Source of the DNA: a bacterium
GTDB lineage: Bacteria; Planctomycetota; Planctomycetia; Planctomycetales; Planctomycetaceae
DNA: 64,000 nucleotides
Reading direction: 5' to 3'
NCBI GenBank assembly: GCA_016125225.1
Contig: WGME01000013.1
Coordinates: 1-64,000 of the forward strand
A program made the translations under genes and the position numbers. Positions within the stretch are counted from its first letter, which is position 1, and each line of letters opens with the position of its first letter. The notes below the pieces were generated by a model. That model did not search any database. It saw only the letters and a program-made list of their open reading frames with translations, and was not told where the DNA came from. Positions 17,906 through 26,988 of the stretch are shown here, piece after piece.

Positions 17906-18233
17906 CGCAGGCCACCCTCTATGAGACGCTTGGCTGCAGTGTGTTCCACGCGGTTACTGTTGTCCACTGCAGCGAGTTGCCATGTGATCGGATCAGCAAT
18001 CGGCGGACGAATTCTCGAGCCGTACGCCACCATCAGAAATCGTCGGATTTTGCGGACTGTATCGAGAATGCGGCCTGTCAGTGGCTGAGATTTCGACTTC
18101 CGCCGGACATTGAAAAAACCAAATGTCATTGTTCTGGCTGTGACCTATCTTTCCGGCGCGGGCCCCCTGTCTACTTCCAATTCGGGAATGGTTCTCGGTT
18201 CAGAACCAGTGTCACCCCGCAAGGGCAACCGCG
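17906..18233. other. 328-bp intergenic region
   Basis: This is a divergent region between ribokinase (minus) and the 49-codon gene (plus). It must hold promoters for both; I recognise no specific site or repeat. Confidence 0.4.
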
Positions 18234-18383
18234 ATGATGGACTTCATCTACGAACACTACAGTTACTATGTGCGCGAGAGTGTGCGGTTCTGGCACAACA
18301 TGGGGCCGTACGAATACGTCGGCATCCTGCTGATGGTCGGCATTATCGGTTGGCTGATGATGCGCGGGCGGGCCTTGCGATAA
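18234..18383 (+). CDS. 49-aa single-pass membrane peptide
   Basis: A short frame starts at the ATG-ATG at 18234 and ends with TAA at 18381-18383. It encodes an aromatic, charged N-terminal half ('DFIYEHYSYYVRESVRFWHN') and one hydrophobic helix ('YVGILLMVGIIGWLMM') followed by the basic end RGRALR, so the C-terminus is predicted to be cytoplasmic. Third codon positions are strongly G/C, as in neighbouring genes. It ends 94 bp before the LamG-DUF1549 gene. There is no known family I can name; coding is inferred from composition and topology. Confidence 0.6.
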   Translation: MMDFIYEHYSYYVRESVRFWHNMGPYEYVGILLMVGIIGWLMMRGRALR

Positions 18384-18477
18384 GGCAAAACTCTGGCGTT
18401 TCCAGCAACGATTCACTCGCCAAATCTCATCGAATCATGTTAGGCTGATGTGTCAACCACAGCCTGGAGATGAATCG

Positions 18478-21400
18478 ATGACGTGCTCACTGAGGATTCG
18501 TTCGTGGATCGTGTTGTGTGGGGGATTGTGCTGCGCTGTTCAGGGCCTGTGGGCTGCTGAACCGGCGAAAGCCACCATCACTCCCTTCGCCGATGTCGTC
18601 GCTGCCGACAGCCCCGTCTTTTGGTGGCGGTTTGACGGCGATCGCCCCGAACTGTCTCTGGAACCGACGTCTTTGGCCGAACCGGCCGTCCATCTCGGTG
18701 GCAAAGTGGTCGGCAATGTTTCCTGGGGCACCGAAGGGGCACGGCCGCCCTCGTATCCCGGCTTAGAGGAACGCAATCAGGCCGTGAAGTTCGATGGCAA
18801 ATCGACATCGCTTCGCTTCACTGATCCCGGCGACAACAGCCTCCTCGATTTCGACAACGGCGATGCGATCACCCTGGAAGCCTGGGTGAATGTCGACAAG
18901 CTCAGCAACGGCCAGCAGATGTATGTGGTGGGGAAGGGCCGCACCCGGAATGCTGGTTTTCCGGCGGAGAATCAGAATTTCGCCTTGCGACTTTCGGGAG
19001 ATAAAGGCGGAGCCGCGATTTCGTTCCTCTTCCGTGATCGTGAACGCCACGAGGAAAGCACGCAGGACTTTCATCGCTGGAACTCGACCGAAACACTGAC
19101 GATCAATTCGGGCTGGCACCACATTGCCGTGAGTTATGTCTTCGGGCAACCCGAATCGATCGCGGGCTACATTGATGGCAAGTCGGTCCCTGGCAAATGG
19201 GATTACGGCGGCGCGACCACCGAACCACCGGTCGTCGACAATGATGAACTCTGGATCGGTTCGTCGATGGGCAATAACCCGGCGAGCACATTTCTGGGTC
19301 AGATCGACGAAGTCGCCATCCATCGCGGGGTGATTTCGGCCGAGCAGATGCAGGCCCGTTTTGCCTTCGTCGAACCGCCGTCGTATCAGTCCCCCGAGAA
19401 ACTGCCCGAACAAACGGTCCTGCTCGAAATCTTCGAAGGCATTCCCGATAAGCTGAACTGGCAGTTCCGCTTGCCCGAGCCTGCGGAATCGTTGTCGTGG
19501 CCGGCGTTCGCCATCACCGAACTGCCCCAGCGCTACACGAATCATGGCATCCGGGCGGACCGCAGTAATCCGTTATTGGTGCGTTTGCTCGGCCAGGTGA
19601 CCTGGCCCGCCGGTGAAATTCGTTTGCGTCTGCGATCCCGCAGTAGTGCGATTCTCACCATCGATGGCAAAGAAATCGCGAAACTTGGTTTCCCCAAGCA
19701 ACTCGGCGACGGCAGTGATGGCAACGGCAGTGTCTATCCCATTCCGGGTGACGATCCCGATGCCCTGCGAGATGTTCCACCCGGCGATCAAGAGACCGTG
19801 GTGACTTTCACGGCGACAGGGAAACCGCAACGCGTGCAATTTGATGTCTTCGCAGGTGGTAACAAGCGCCGCACTGAATTCGGTGAGACCGCATTGAGCT
19901 GGAATCCCGTTGAAAACACCGGGCCCGAGCAAATTGTGACGTTCGGGTCACCTGCTTCGCTTTCCAATGCCGGTTGGCTGGCCTGGAGCAATGGGGAATC
20001 CGACCGTTTATCTGGTCTCAATCAAGAACGACGGATTGCCGCGGCGAAAGACTGGGCCGTTTATTGGGATCGCCGCCATCAGCAGGCTTTGCAGGTCCTG
20101 GCCCAACGTCCCGAACTCACGGTGCCCGCATTGCCACAGGGTTACACGGCTGGAAACGCCATCGATCGTTTCATCGCGGAACAACTTGCGGCTGAAAAGG
20201 TCGAGGCCTTGCCGTTGGTGGATGACTGGACCTTTTTGCGACGGGTCACCCTCGATTTGATCGGCATCAATCCGTCCCCCGAGATGATCGCCGAGTACTT
20301 TGCCGATGCCCCGGATCAACGCCGTGAACTGCTGATTGACCGGTTATTGAACCATCCCGGTTGGGCCGACAATTGGATGGGTTACTGGCAGGATGTTCTC
20401 GCCGAGAACCCGAACATCATCAATCCCACGCTCAACAACACCGGCCCGTTCCGCTGGTGGCTGCATGAATCGTTCATGGACAACAAGCCCTTTGACCGGT
20501 TCGCGACGGAATTGATTCTGATGGAAGGCAGCCCGCGCTTCGGTGGCACCGCAGGTTTCGCGGTCGCTTCGCAGAACGATGCCCCAATGGCGGCCAAAGC
20601 CCACATTCTCGCCCAGGCCTTTATGGGCATGGAGATGAAGTGTGCCCGCTGTCACGATGCCCCGTATCACGACTTCGCACAGAAAGACCTCTTCAGTCTG
20701 GCCTCGATGCTGAACCGCAACCCGGTTTCCGTACCGAAAACCAGCAGCATTCCGGGCGATCCGGCGGCGTTGCAGAGCCTGTTGGTCAAGGTAACCTTGA
20801 AGCCGGGCGAACCGGTTCCGGCCGAATGGCCCTTCGCTGATCACTTCTCCGGTGAACTCGCTCAGGATGTGTTGCTGAACCCCAGTGACCGGCGGGAACA
20901 ACTGGCCGCGATCATCACGTCGCCGCAAAATTCCCGCTTCGGGCAGGTGCTGGTGAACCGTGTCTGGAAGCGGTATCTCGGCCGTGGTTTCACAGAACCC
21001 GTGGACGATTGGGAAACCTTTGCCCCGTCGCATCCCGACTTGCTGGCATTCCTGGAGCGACAGTTCATCACCTCGGGATATGACCTGAAAGCCCTGGCCC
21101 GGATGATCATGACATCGCAGGTCTATCAACGGGAAGTCGATGCGGAAGCCGCGGTCGATGATCGTCGCGCACGATTATTCGCCGGGCCATCACCACGCCG
21201 ACTCACGGCTGAACAAGTTGTCGATTCCATGTTCGCCATCAGCGGCAAACCGGTGAATGTCGAAAGCATCAACATTGATGTCGATGGCATGCGGAGCTTT
21301 GAGCAATCGATCAATCTCGGTCAGGTCCGCCGGGCCTGGCAACTGGCGTCGATGTCGAACGAACGCGATCGGCCGAGCCTGTCTCTGCCCGGGGCTCAAA

Positions 21401-21918
21401 CCCTGGTCGATGTTCTGGAAACCTTTGGCTGGCGGTCATCCCGGCCGGACCCCATCACCACGCGGTCGCAGGAAATCACGGTGTTGCAACCGGCGATTGT
21501 AGCGAATGGCGTCATCGGCAAACGAACCACGCAACTCTCGGACGACAGCCGCTTCACGGAGCTGGCCTTACGCGATCAACCTCTGGACGACTTCATTACG
21601 GAAGTCTTCGAAGCGGTTTTGACGCGGCCGCCTCGATCGGAAGAGTTAGAGATCTTCCGCGATGTGCTTGCGGAAGGCTATGAGCAGCGGCGTGTGCCGG
21701 GAGCAGTGCCCATCGTCCGCACGAGAACGGTGACATCGCTAGGCGTGGCCTGGACGAATCACCTCATTCCGGAAGCGAATGACCGCAAGATTGCGTTGAA
21801 GCATGAACTCGATCGCGGCGACCCGCCGACACAACGGCTGGTGGCGAACTGGCGGGAACGGGCGGAAGATGTCGTCTGGACGCTGCTCAATTCGCCAGAG
21901 TTCGTTTTCATGCCGTAG
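18478..21918 (+). CDS. LamG-DUF1549-DUF1553 (PSCyt2/PSD1) planctomycete protein
   Basis: The protein has 1146 aa from the ATG at 18478 (GGAGA upstream). A signal peptide ending near 'LCCAVQGLWAAEPAKA' is followed by a LamG/concanavalin-like domain at about 80-300 ('DAITLEAWVNVDKL', 'GWHHIAVSYVFGQ', 'GQIDEVAIHRGVIS'). DUF1549 lies at about 570-780 ('AIDRFIAEQL', 'WTFLRRVTLDLIGINP', 'GYWQDVLAENP') and carries a heme-type CxxCH in 'MKCARCHDAPYHDF' near residue 721. DUF1553 runs from about 830 to the end ('NRVWKRYLGRGFTEPVDDW', 'VYQREVDA'). These large secreted proteins are planctomycete-typical with unproven roles in polysaccharide or electron-transfer processes. The usual DUF1501 partner is absent. 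Confidence 0.95.
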   Translation: MTCSLRIRSWIVLCGGLCCAVQGLWAAEPAKATITPFADVVAADSPVFWWRFDGDRPELSLEPTSLAEPAVHLGGKVVGNVSWGTEGARPPSYPGLEERNQAVKFDGKSTSLRFTDPGDNSLLDFDNGDAITLEAWVNVDKLSNGQQMYVVGKGRTRNAGFPAENQNFALRLSGDKGGAAISFLFRDRERHEESTQDFHRWNSTETLTINSGWHHIAVSYVFGQPESIAGYIDGKSVPGKWDYGGATTEPPVVDNDELWIGSSMGNNPASTFLGQIDEVAIHRGVISAEQMQARFAFVEPPSYQSPEKLPEQTVLLEIFEGIPDKLNWQFRLPEPAESLSWPAFAITELPQRYTNHGIRADRSNPLLVRLLGQVTWPAGEIRLRLRSRSSAILTIDGKEIAKLGFPKQLGDGSDGNGSVYPIPGDDPDALRDVPPGDQETVVTFTATGKPQRVQFDVFAGGNKRRTEFGETALSWNPVENTGPEQIVTFGSPASLSNAGWLAWSNGESDRLSGLNQERRIAAAKDWAVYWDRRHQQALQVLAQRPELTVPALPQGYTAGNAIDRFIAEQLAAEKVEALPLVDDWTFLRRVTLDLIGINPSPEMIAEYFADAPDQRRELLIDRLLNHPGWADNWMGYWQDVLAENPNIINPTLNNTGPFRWWLHESFMDNKPFDRFATELILMEGSPRFGGTAGFAVASQNDAPMAAKAHILAQAFMGMEMKCARCHDAPYHDFAQKDLFSLASMLNRNPVSVPKTSSIPGDPAALQSLLVKVTLKPGEPVPAEWPFADHFSGELAQDVLLNPSDRREQLAAIITSPQNSRFGQVLVNRVWKRYLGRGFTEPVDDWETFAPSHPDLLAFLERQFITSGYDLKALARMIMTSQVYQREVDAEAAVDDRRARLFAGPSPRRLTAEQVVDSMFAISGKPVNVESINIDVDGMRSFEQSINLGQVRRAWQLASMSNERDRPSLSLPGAQTLVDVLETFGWRSSRPDPITTRSQEITVLQPAIVANGVIGKRTTQLSDDSRFTELALRDQPLDDFITEVFEAVLTRPPRSEELEIFRDVLAEGYEQRRVPGAVPIVRTRTVTSLGVAWTNHLIPEANDRKIALKHELDRGDPPTQRLVANWRERAEDVVWTLLNSPEFVFMP

Positions 21919-22030
21919 ACGGGCTTTCAGCCCCAGCCGAGTGGCAAGAGCCGAGTGCCAAGTGTCACAAACACGGGATCGCCTTGGATTCCGACTCCTG
22001 GCGCTGGGTACTCAGCACTTGCCTCGCCGA

Positions 22031-23197
22031 TCACTGAGGTCGATAACCCGCGGGTTGCACCGGATTCATAGCCCCCATGGTGGCAGGAGCATAACCAGCA
22101 TTCGACAGGGGTGCCGTAGTACCCTGGTCGAGGAAGGCGGTCACGGTGGTGACGATTTCCTTCCGTTGGGGAATCTGCGTGCCATCCGCCAGTTGGGCCA
22201 CCATGTCGACCTGGCGGTCAATACGGCACTGGGTCGGCATGCCGGTCTTGCGATCGACGATACACAGCCCGCTGCATTGCCCCCCTTGAACACTCAACTT
22301 GATGTGGCGTAAATCATCCACATAGTTGGACGGACTGATTTGTCCGACGATCGCAATCTGGGCATTCGTCGGCGTCAGTTCCTGCAGCAGGCACTGGGTG
22401 GCGGAAGCCATCTTTGAAGGCACGGCCCAGCGGCTACCAATTTTCAGCGGCTGCCCCGCCAGCTGAGGATCGGCCGGGTTCGGCAACAGGCCAATGCTGT
22501 CATCCACGAAGTTGGCCAGGCCATCTTCGCTCCCTAGCGATGATAACTGGTTCAACACATTCTGGCGTTGATCCAAAGGGACATTCGCCACGCATCGCCG
22601 TAGAAACTCATTGAACCCGACCAACTCCTGCACGCGATTATCGGGGCCCAGCCAGAACGAAAAGGTATTGTCCTTGAGGCCGGCATAAGACAAGGCGGCA
22701 GGCGGCGTGATGGCGGGCGGTGCGGCGGAATCGTAGTTGACGACTTCACCACCCAGATCCTGCCAATAACGAACGCGATGATAGCGAACACCAATCCGGC
22801 GGCGGGCTGCCTGTTGTTCTTCGACCAGCAGCGACAGCTGCAGTTCGAGCTTCGACTGCCCGACCACCGGCCCTGTGCTCAATTGCTGGGTCAGCCGCTG
22901 TTCGATGGTCTTGACCAGCGGAAAGCGGGCACCAACGGGAAGTTGCAACGAAAGATCAGCCGCCGAGGGAAGGCTCAACATGCCGGCGGAGTTGCCATCG
23001 TTCTGACCATACGCCGGTGCGTCGGTCGCGGCTGTTTCCTCGCGATCGGTCTCTTTTTCACTGTCGAAATCCGCGAAGTCGCCGAATTCGTCATCGGTAC
23101 TGGAAGTGCTTTGACCCCACGGGAGTTTTTCGCAGCCGAGCAGGGTGCTGCACACCAGAAATCCAGTGAAATAGAGCAAATACAGCCGGGATTTCAT
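22031..23197 (-). CDS. lipoprotein of unknown function (DUF6263-like)
   Basis: The protein has 388 aa from the ATG at 23197; the longer frame upstream is spurious. The signal peptide ends in lipobox 'STLLGCEKLPWG'. A Ser/Asp/Glu-rich linker (about 30-75) precedes a folded region of mixed alpha/beta character ('VKTIEQRLTQQL', 'VGQSKLELQLSLLVEEQQAARRR' in pieces, 'FSFWLGPDNRVQELVGFNEF', 'GSRWAVPSKM', 'MPTQCRIDRQVDMVAQ'). The last lines resemble DUF6263-type lipoproteins, where a surfactant-like beta-barrel is predicted; this assignment is from memory and weak. The C-terminal tail is 'GAMNPVQPAGYRP'. Confidence 0.75.
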   Translation of the reverse strand: MKSRLYLLYFTGFLVCSTLLGCEKLPWGQSTSSTDDEFGDFADFDSEKETDREETAATDAPAYGQNDGNSAGMLSLPSAADLSLQLPVGARFPLVKTIEQRLTQQLSTGPVVGQSKLELQLSLLVEEQQAARRRIGVRYHRVRYWQDLGGEVVNYDSAAPPAITPPAALSYAGLKDNTFSFWLGPDNRVQELVGFNEFLRRCVANVPLDQRQNVLNQLSSLGSEDGLANFVDDSIGLLPNPADPQLAGQPLKIGSRWAVPSKMASATQCLLQELTPTNAQIAIVGQISPSNYVDDLRHIKLSVQGGQCSGLCIVDRKTGMPTQCRIDRQVDMVAQLADGTQIPQRKEIVTTVTAFLDQGTTAPLSNAGYAPATMGAMNPVQPAGYRPQ

Positions 23198-23434
23198 CAC
23201 CGCGGGACCCCGATCGAAACGCAGGACAGACCTTGGCCTGAGAAAACAGGCGGCGGACCTTAGCAGAAGCGGCAGAAACTGCCTAGACCATATTTCCCCG
23301 GCTGCACTCTTCGCAGAGAGACAAAGCCCGAGAATCTCACGGTCTGACGCGTAGCGCCTGGAGAAGACGGTCCCGATGGGATGCCGACCGGTTGTGAAGT
23401 GTGAGAAGCAGGCGATCGATGTAATGACACACCC

Positions 23435-23475
23435 AAAATGCCGGGAGGGCATCACGTGTGGATGCCCTCCCGATT
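23435..23475 (-). terminator. terminator after cysC
   Basis: A perfect 12-bp inverted repeat (CGGGAGGGCATC at 23442-23453 with GATGCCCTCCCG at 23461-23472) has a 7-base loop. Read on the minus strand it is followed by CATTTTGGG, and it lies about 40 bp after the cysC stop. Confidence 0.7.
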
Positions 23476-23509
23476 TTGCAATGGTGTCGAGTGTCTCAGA
23501 GAACTCGCA

Positions 23510-24118
23510 CTAGCTGACGACGCCGACTTTCTTCAGGTAGTCGACCACTTCCTGAGCCAAGGCGTCGATTCCCTTGTTGTTGGAATCGAGAACCAGTTCC
23601 GGCTTTTCCGGAGCTTCGTACGGATCGTCGATGCCGGTGAAGCCCTTGATCTCGCCAGCACGGGCCTTCTTGTAGAGCCCCTTGGGATCTCGCTTTTCGC
23701 AGGTTTCCAGCGAAGCATCGACGAAGATCTCGATGAATTCACCCGGCTGCATGATCGCCCGGACCTTGTCGCGGTCGGCTCGGTACGGCGAGATGAATGC
23801 GGTCAGGGTGATCGTCCCCGATTCGGCGAACAGCTTGGCCACTTCACCGATGCGGCGGATGTTTTCCGCACGGTCTTCCGCCGAGAACTTCAGGTTCTTG
23901 TTGAGCCCCATGCGGATGTTGTCGCCATCCAGAATGTAGGTGTGCTTGCCCATCGAATGGAGCAGGTGGTCCACGGTATTGGCGATGGTGCTCTTGCCAC
24001 AGGCAGAGAGGCCAGTGAACCAGAGCACGGCTCCCTTGTGCCCCTTGAGCTTGGCGCGTTCTTCCTTGGTCACGGTGTGATCATGCCACGTCACATTGGT
24101 GGCTTTTTGTTCGGTCAT
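23510..24118 (-). CDS. cysC: adenylylsulfate kinase (APS kinase)
   Basis: The protein has 202 aa, a normal length for CysC. The enzyme phosphorylates adenosine 5'-phosphosulfate to PAPS for sulfation and sulfate assimilation. Visible motifs are the P-loop 'LWFTGLSACGKSTIAN', 'YILDGDNIRMGLNKNLKFS' (the DxDxxR-type APS-binding region), 'ENIRRIGEVAKLFAESG', 'AFISPYRADRD' and 'FIEIFVDASLETCEKRDPKGLYKKARAGEIKGFTGIDDPYE' in segments. AGGAG lies about 10 bases before the ATG. No ATP sulfurylase gene is nearby. Sulfated polysaccharide metabolism is prominent in planctomycetes, so PAPS may serve sulfotransfer; that is inference. Confidence 0.96.
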   Translation of the reverse strand: MTEQKATNVTWHDHTVTKEERAKLKGHKGAVLWFTGLSACGKSTIANTVDHLLHSMGKHTYILDGDNIRMGLNKNLKFSAEDRAENIRRIGEVAKLFAESGTITLTAFISPYRADRDKVRAIMQPGEFIEIFVDASLETCEKRDPKGLYKKARAGEIKGFTGIDDPYEAPEKPELVLDSNNKGIDALAQEVVDYLKKVGVVS

Positions 24119-24237
24119 TGCCTACTGGCTCCTGTGCTGAAACGGTTTTAACGGTCGTGGAAAGTGTAAATGTTAGGGAAAAACGAGCGAAATCGGAAGC
24201 GCAGCCTGCGGAAATGCCTTTTCGCAACAGCATTCGG

Positions 24238-26064
24238 TTATATGATTCCGTGCAATGGCCCGCCGGGAGATGCCAACTGATCGACGCGGCGGGTGATGGC
24301 CGGGTCTTCGATCAACGGAGGCGCATGATGCGGTTTGCGGCGGGCATCAATGATGAGCGATCCGCGACAGCCCCAGTGCTTGTCCTCGATGAACTCGCCG
24401 ACGCCGTGGATGTCGGTTGCCGGGTTTGAGCGTGTGAAGGTGACCCACAACCAGTTGTTCAAGGTGCGGGCGGTGAACTCGCTGTCGTCGACCAGCACAA
24501 TCAGCGGAAACTGATTGAGCGCATGATCCAGCGGCAATGTCCACAGTGAAGCCCAGGGATCGCCATCCCTGAGTGCCTTTTCCCATTCCAATGCGAGCAC
24601 GCCCGGCAGACAAATCTGCGGATGGCGGAACCCGTCCGGCAGATGAAAATCACGCGGCAACTCGGTCGGTAGATCCCGGCGTTTTGGTCCCGCCGCCGCG
24701 ATCACCACCTTCGACCCGCTGTTGAAGCCCTGCCCCGAATAATCGAGCGTGTCGATGGTGGTCCGCGTCTGAAAGTGGAGATCGGTGGTCCAGTCAACTC
24801 GTTCTAAGAGATGCTGGAAGTAGGCCGCGATGTCGTGAATGTCGAGCGAGGGGGCGTCTTCCTGTGCAACGATGCAAAGATACTTCGCCAGCGATAATTG
24901 CCCCTGGCCGAGAATCGCATTGGCTGTCGTCAGCAACTCTTGCGGTCGACGAACGGTCGCATACGGAACATAGCGTTCGCTGCCAATCGCGAGCAGTAAC
25001 GGATGTACGCCGGCCGCATCGACGGCATGAATCGCCTTCACGCCGGGGATCACGGTGGGAATGATCGGCCCGGTGATTTCGTGAATGATCTCGCCGAACG
25101 ACGTGTCTTCCTGGGGCGGTCGACCGACGACTGTGAATGGCCAGATGGCATCGCGGCGGTGATAAATATGGTCCACCTGCATTACCGGAAACTCGTGCTG
25201 CAAACTGTAATATCCCAGGTGATCGCCAAACGGCCCTTCAAGTTTGGTCGCCCTCGGATCAATCGAACCCGTGATGCAGAAATCCGCATCGGCCCATACG
25301 GGTAAACTGTCGGCTCGTTTCGCCATGCGGATGGGTCGACCCCCGAGAGCCGCTCCGAATAACAATTCCGATAACCCTTCCGGCAAGGGCATCACCGCAG
25401 ACAGCGTCATCGCCGGGGGACCACCAACGAAGATATTCACCGGCAATCGTTCGCCACGCTCGATCGCCGCAGCATGATGCACACCGATGCTGCGGTGGAT
25501 CTGATAGTGCAGGCCGATCTCCTTGTTCGTCACATAATCATTTCCGGCGAGTTGCACACGATACATGCCGAGATTGGACCGCCCAAAGCCGGCTTGCCGG
25601 GGATCTTCGGTGTAGACCTGCGGCAGGGTGATAAACGGCCCGCCATCATCTGGCCAGCTTTGCAGTCGCGGTAACTGATCGAGCGACGTCTCGCATTCCA
25701 ACACCGGTCCGGTTGAACACCGCCGGACCCACATGTTCCACAAAGAGAAAGGCACATCGCGATACCGCCACGGATTCTTCCAGAAGTTCGCCGGATCGAT
25801 TTTGAGTTCGACGAGATGCCGGACGGCATTCAACTCATGACGAAAGAGAAATCGCGTGCGGTCGATGGTACCGAACAGATTCGAGACCATGCGGAAGGCA
25901 CACCCCTTCACGCGATTGAAGAGAATCGCCGGTCCGCCCGCCTGATAGACCCGTCGCTGAATTTCCGCCGCTTCAAGGTGCGGATCGATTTCGACATCCA
26001 GCCGGATGAGTTGCCCGGTCCGTTCGAGATCGGTGACACACGCCTGCAGACTGCGGTAACCCAT
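24238..26064 (-). CDS. UbiD-family prenylated-FMN decarboxylase
   Basis: This 608-aa (de)carboxylase of the UbiD family uses prenylated FMN and a metal. The N-terminus 'GYRSLQACVTDLERTGQLIRLDVEIDPHLE' is typical. Mid-protein 'GMYRVQLAGNDYVTNKEIGLHYQIHRSIG' and 'FVGGPPAMTLSAVMPLPEGLSELLFGAAL' are characteristic, and 'LEGPFGDHLGYYSL' holds the acidic residues of the catalytic network. 'VIPGVKAIHAVDAAGVHPLLL' and 'IVLVDDSEFTARTLNNWLWVTFTRSNPATDIHG' follow. It could act in menaquinone (futalosine) or ubiquinone biosynthesis, or on another aromatic acid. No UbiX flavin prenyltransferase is in the window. Confidence 0.93.
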   Translation of the reverse strand: MGYRSLQACVTDLERTGQLIRLDVEIDPHLEAAEIQRRVYQAGGPAILFNRVKGCAFRMVSNLFGTIDRTRFLFRHELNAVRHLVELKIDPANFWKNPWRYRDVPFSLWNMWVRRCSTGPVLECETSLDQLPRLQSWPDDGGPFITLPQVYTEDPRQAGFGRSNLGMYRVQLAGNDYVTNKEIGLHYQIHRSIGVHHAAAIERGERLPVNIFVGGPPAMTLSAVMPLPEGLSELLFGAALGGRPIRMAKRADSLPVWADADFCITGSIDPRATKLEGPFGDHLGYYSLQHEFPVMQVDHIYHRRDAIWPFTVVGRPPQEDTSFGEIIHEITGPIIPTVIPGVKAIHAVDAAGVHPLLLAIGSERYVPYATVRRPQELLTTANAILGQGQLSLAKYLCIVAQEDAPSLDIHDIAAYFQHLLERVDWTTDLHFQTRTTIDTLDYSGQGFNSGSKVVIAAAGPKRRDLPTELPRDFHLPDGFRHPQICLPGVLALEWEKALRDGDPWASLWTLPLDHALNQFPLIVLVDDSEFTARTLNNWLWVTFTRSNPATDIHGVGEFIEDKHWGCRGSLIIDARRKPHHAPPLIEDPAITRRVDQLASPGGPLHGII

Positions 26065-26102
26065 TCATTGGTCCCATGTCGAATGTCGAAATCAGCAACA
26101 AA

Positions 26103-26176
26103 ACCAGCCCGTAGCGCAAGCAAGGGTTGTGTTTTCGATTGCCATCGTATCACCCTTGCTTGCGCTACGGGCTGGT
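26103..26176. repeat. perfect 25-bp inverted repeat (extragenic palindrome)
   Basis: The left arm (26103-26127) contains AGCCCGTAGCGCAAGCAAGG. The right arm (26152-26176) is its exact reverse complement over 25 bases, with a 24-base loop. It lies just upstream of the UbiD gene start (26064, minus) and before the glutathione peroxidase gene. As I recall, strings like CCCGTAGCGCAAGCAAGGG are scattered through many planctomycete genomes as dispersed intergenic palindromes, but I could not check this here. There is no T-tract, so it is not a classic terminator. Confidence 0.9.
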
Positions 26177-26333
26177 ATGGGAATTATCAAATCATGGCTC
26201 AAGTGTTTCTTTCCGGATTGTAGTCGCTGGTCTCTGGCGGCGAAGTGGCTACACTGTAATCAGTGAAAATTGATACGTCGGCCGAGTCGTCGGGATTTGG
26301 CGGCGTTATGAGCCACCCGTGGGGGAATGTCCG

Positions 26334-26888
26334 ATGCGTCTGTTCATGGCAAGTCTGATCGCTGGAGTCTGTGCAATGTCGCTGTCAGCCAATGCCGCTG
26401 AAGCCACCAAGGTGACCGATTTCAAAGTGAAGTCCCTCGCGGGCGATGAAGTCGACATGGCGAAGTACGAGGGGAAGGTGCTGCTGATCGTGAATGTGGC
26501 CAGCCGCTGCGGTGCCACACCACAATACGAACAACTGCAGGAACTCTCGGCCAAGTACAAGAGCGAAGGCCTGATGGTTCTCGGATTCCCCTGCAACCAG
26601 TTTGGTGCTCAGGAGCCGGGTTCCGCCGAGCAGATCGCCAAGTTCTGCAAAGACAATTATGACGTCAGCTTCGACATGTTCGAGAAGATCGATGTGAATG
26701 GCGAGGAAGCCGCGCCCATCTACAAAATGCTCACCGCTCATGAGCCGGGTGCCGGTCCCGTGAAGTGGAACTTTGAGAAATTCCTGATTGGACGCGATGG
26801 CAAGATCGCTGCTCGCTTCAAGACCAGCGTGCGTCCGGATGCTCCCGAAGTGGTGAAAGCCATTGAAGCCGAACTCGCCAAGAAGTAA
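26334..26888 (+). CDS. glutathione peroxidase family protein, exported
   Basis: The protein has 184 aa from the ATG at 26334 with a signal peptide (MRLFMASLIAGVCAMSLSANA). The thioredoxin-fold peroxidase has the peroxidatic Cys in 'LIVNVASRCGATPQYEQLQ' (a Cys, not selenocysteine), then 'VLGFPCNQFGAQEPG' with the Gln and 'GPVKWNFEKFLIG' with the Trp and Asn of the catalytic tetrad. Family members reduce hydroperoxides, often with thioredoxin. The signal peptide places this copy in the periplasm, where its reductant is unknown. A strong hairpin follows the gene. Confidence 0.95.
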   Translation: MRLFMASLIAGVCAMSLSANAAEATKVTDFKVKSLAGDEVDMAKYEGKVLLIVNVASRCGATPQYEQLQELSAKYKSEGLMVLGFPCNQFGAQEPGSAEQIAKFCKDNYDVSFDMFEKIDVNGEEAAPIYKMLTAHEPGAGPVKWNFEKFLIGRDGKIAARFKTSVRPDAPEVVKAIEAELAKK

Positions 26889-26902
26889 ATCTGACCACCG
26901 CG

Positions 26903-26932
26903 ACAGCCCCCGTGTAACAATACGGGGGCTGT
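26903..26932 (+). terminator. hairpin after glutathione peroxidase gene
   Basis: A perfect 11-bp stem (ACAGCCCCCGT at 26903-26913 with ACGGGGGCTGT at 26922-26932) has an 8-base loop and lies 15 bp after the stop codon. There is no long T-tract after it, so termination strength is uncertain. Confidence 0.6.
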
Positions 26933-26988
26933 TCGCTGCGCGGGCATGATTGTCGGCAACTCATGGCAACGGTATCTTCGCGGACACT

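Noticed and set aside
18763-19545. 260-codon minus-strand frame within the LamG-DUF1549 gene
   Set aside because: Antisense shadow; no domain and inconsistent with the strong plus-strand family match.
20344-21129. 261-codon minus-strand frame within the DUF1549/DUF1553 region
   Set aside because: Antisense shadow of the same giant gene.
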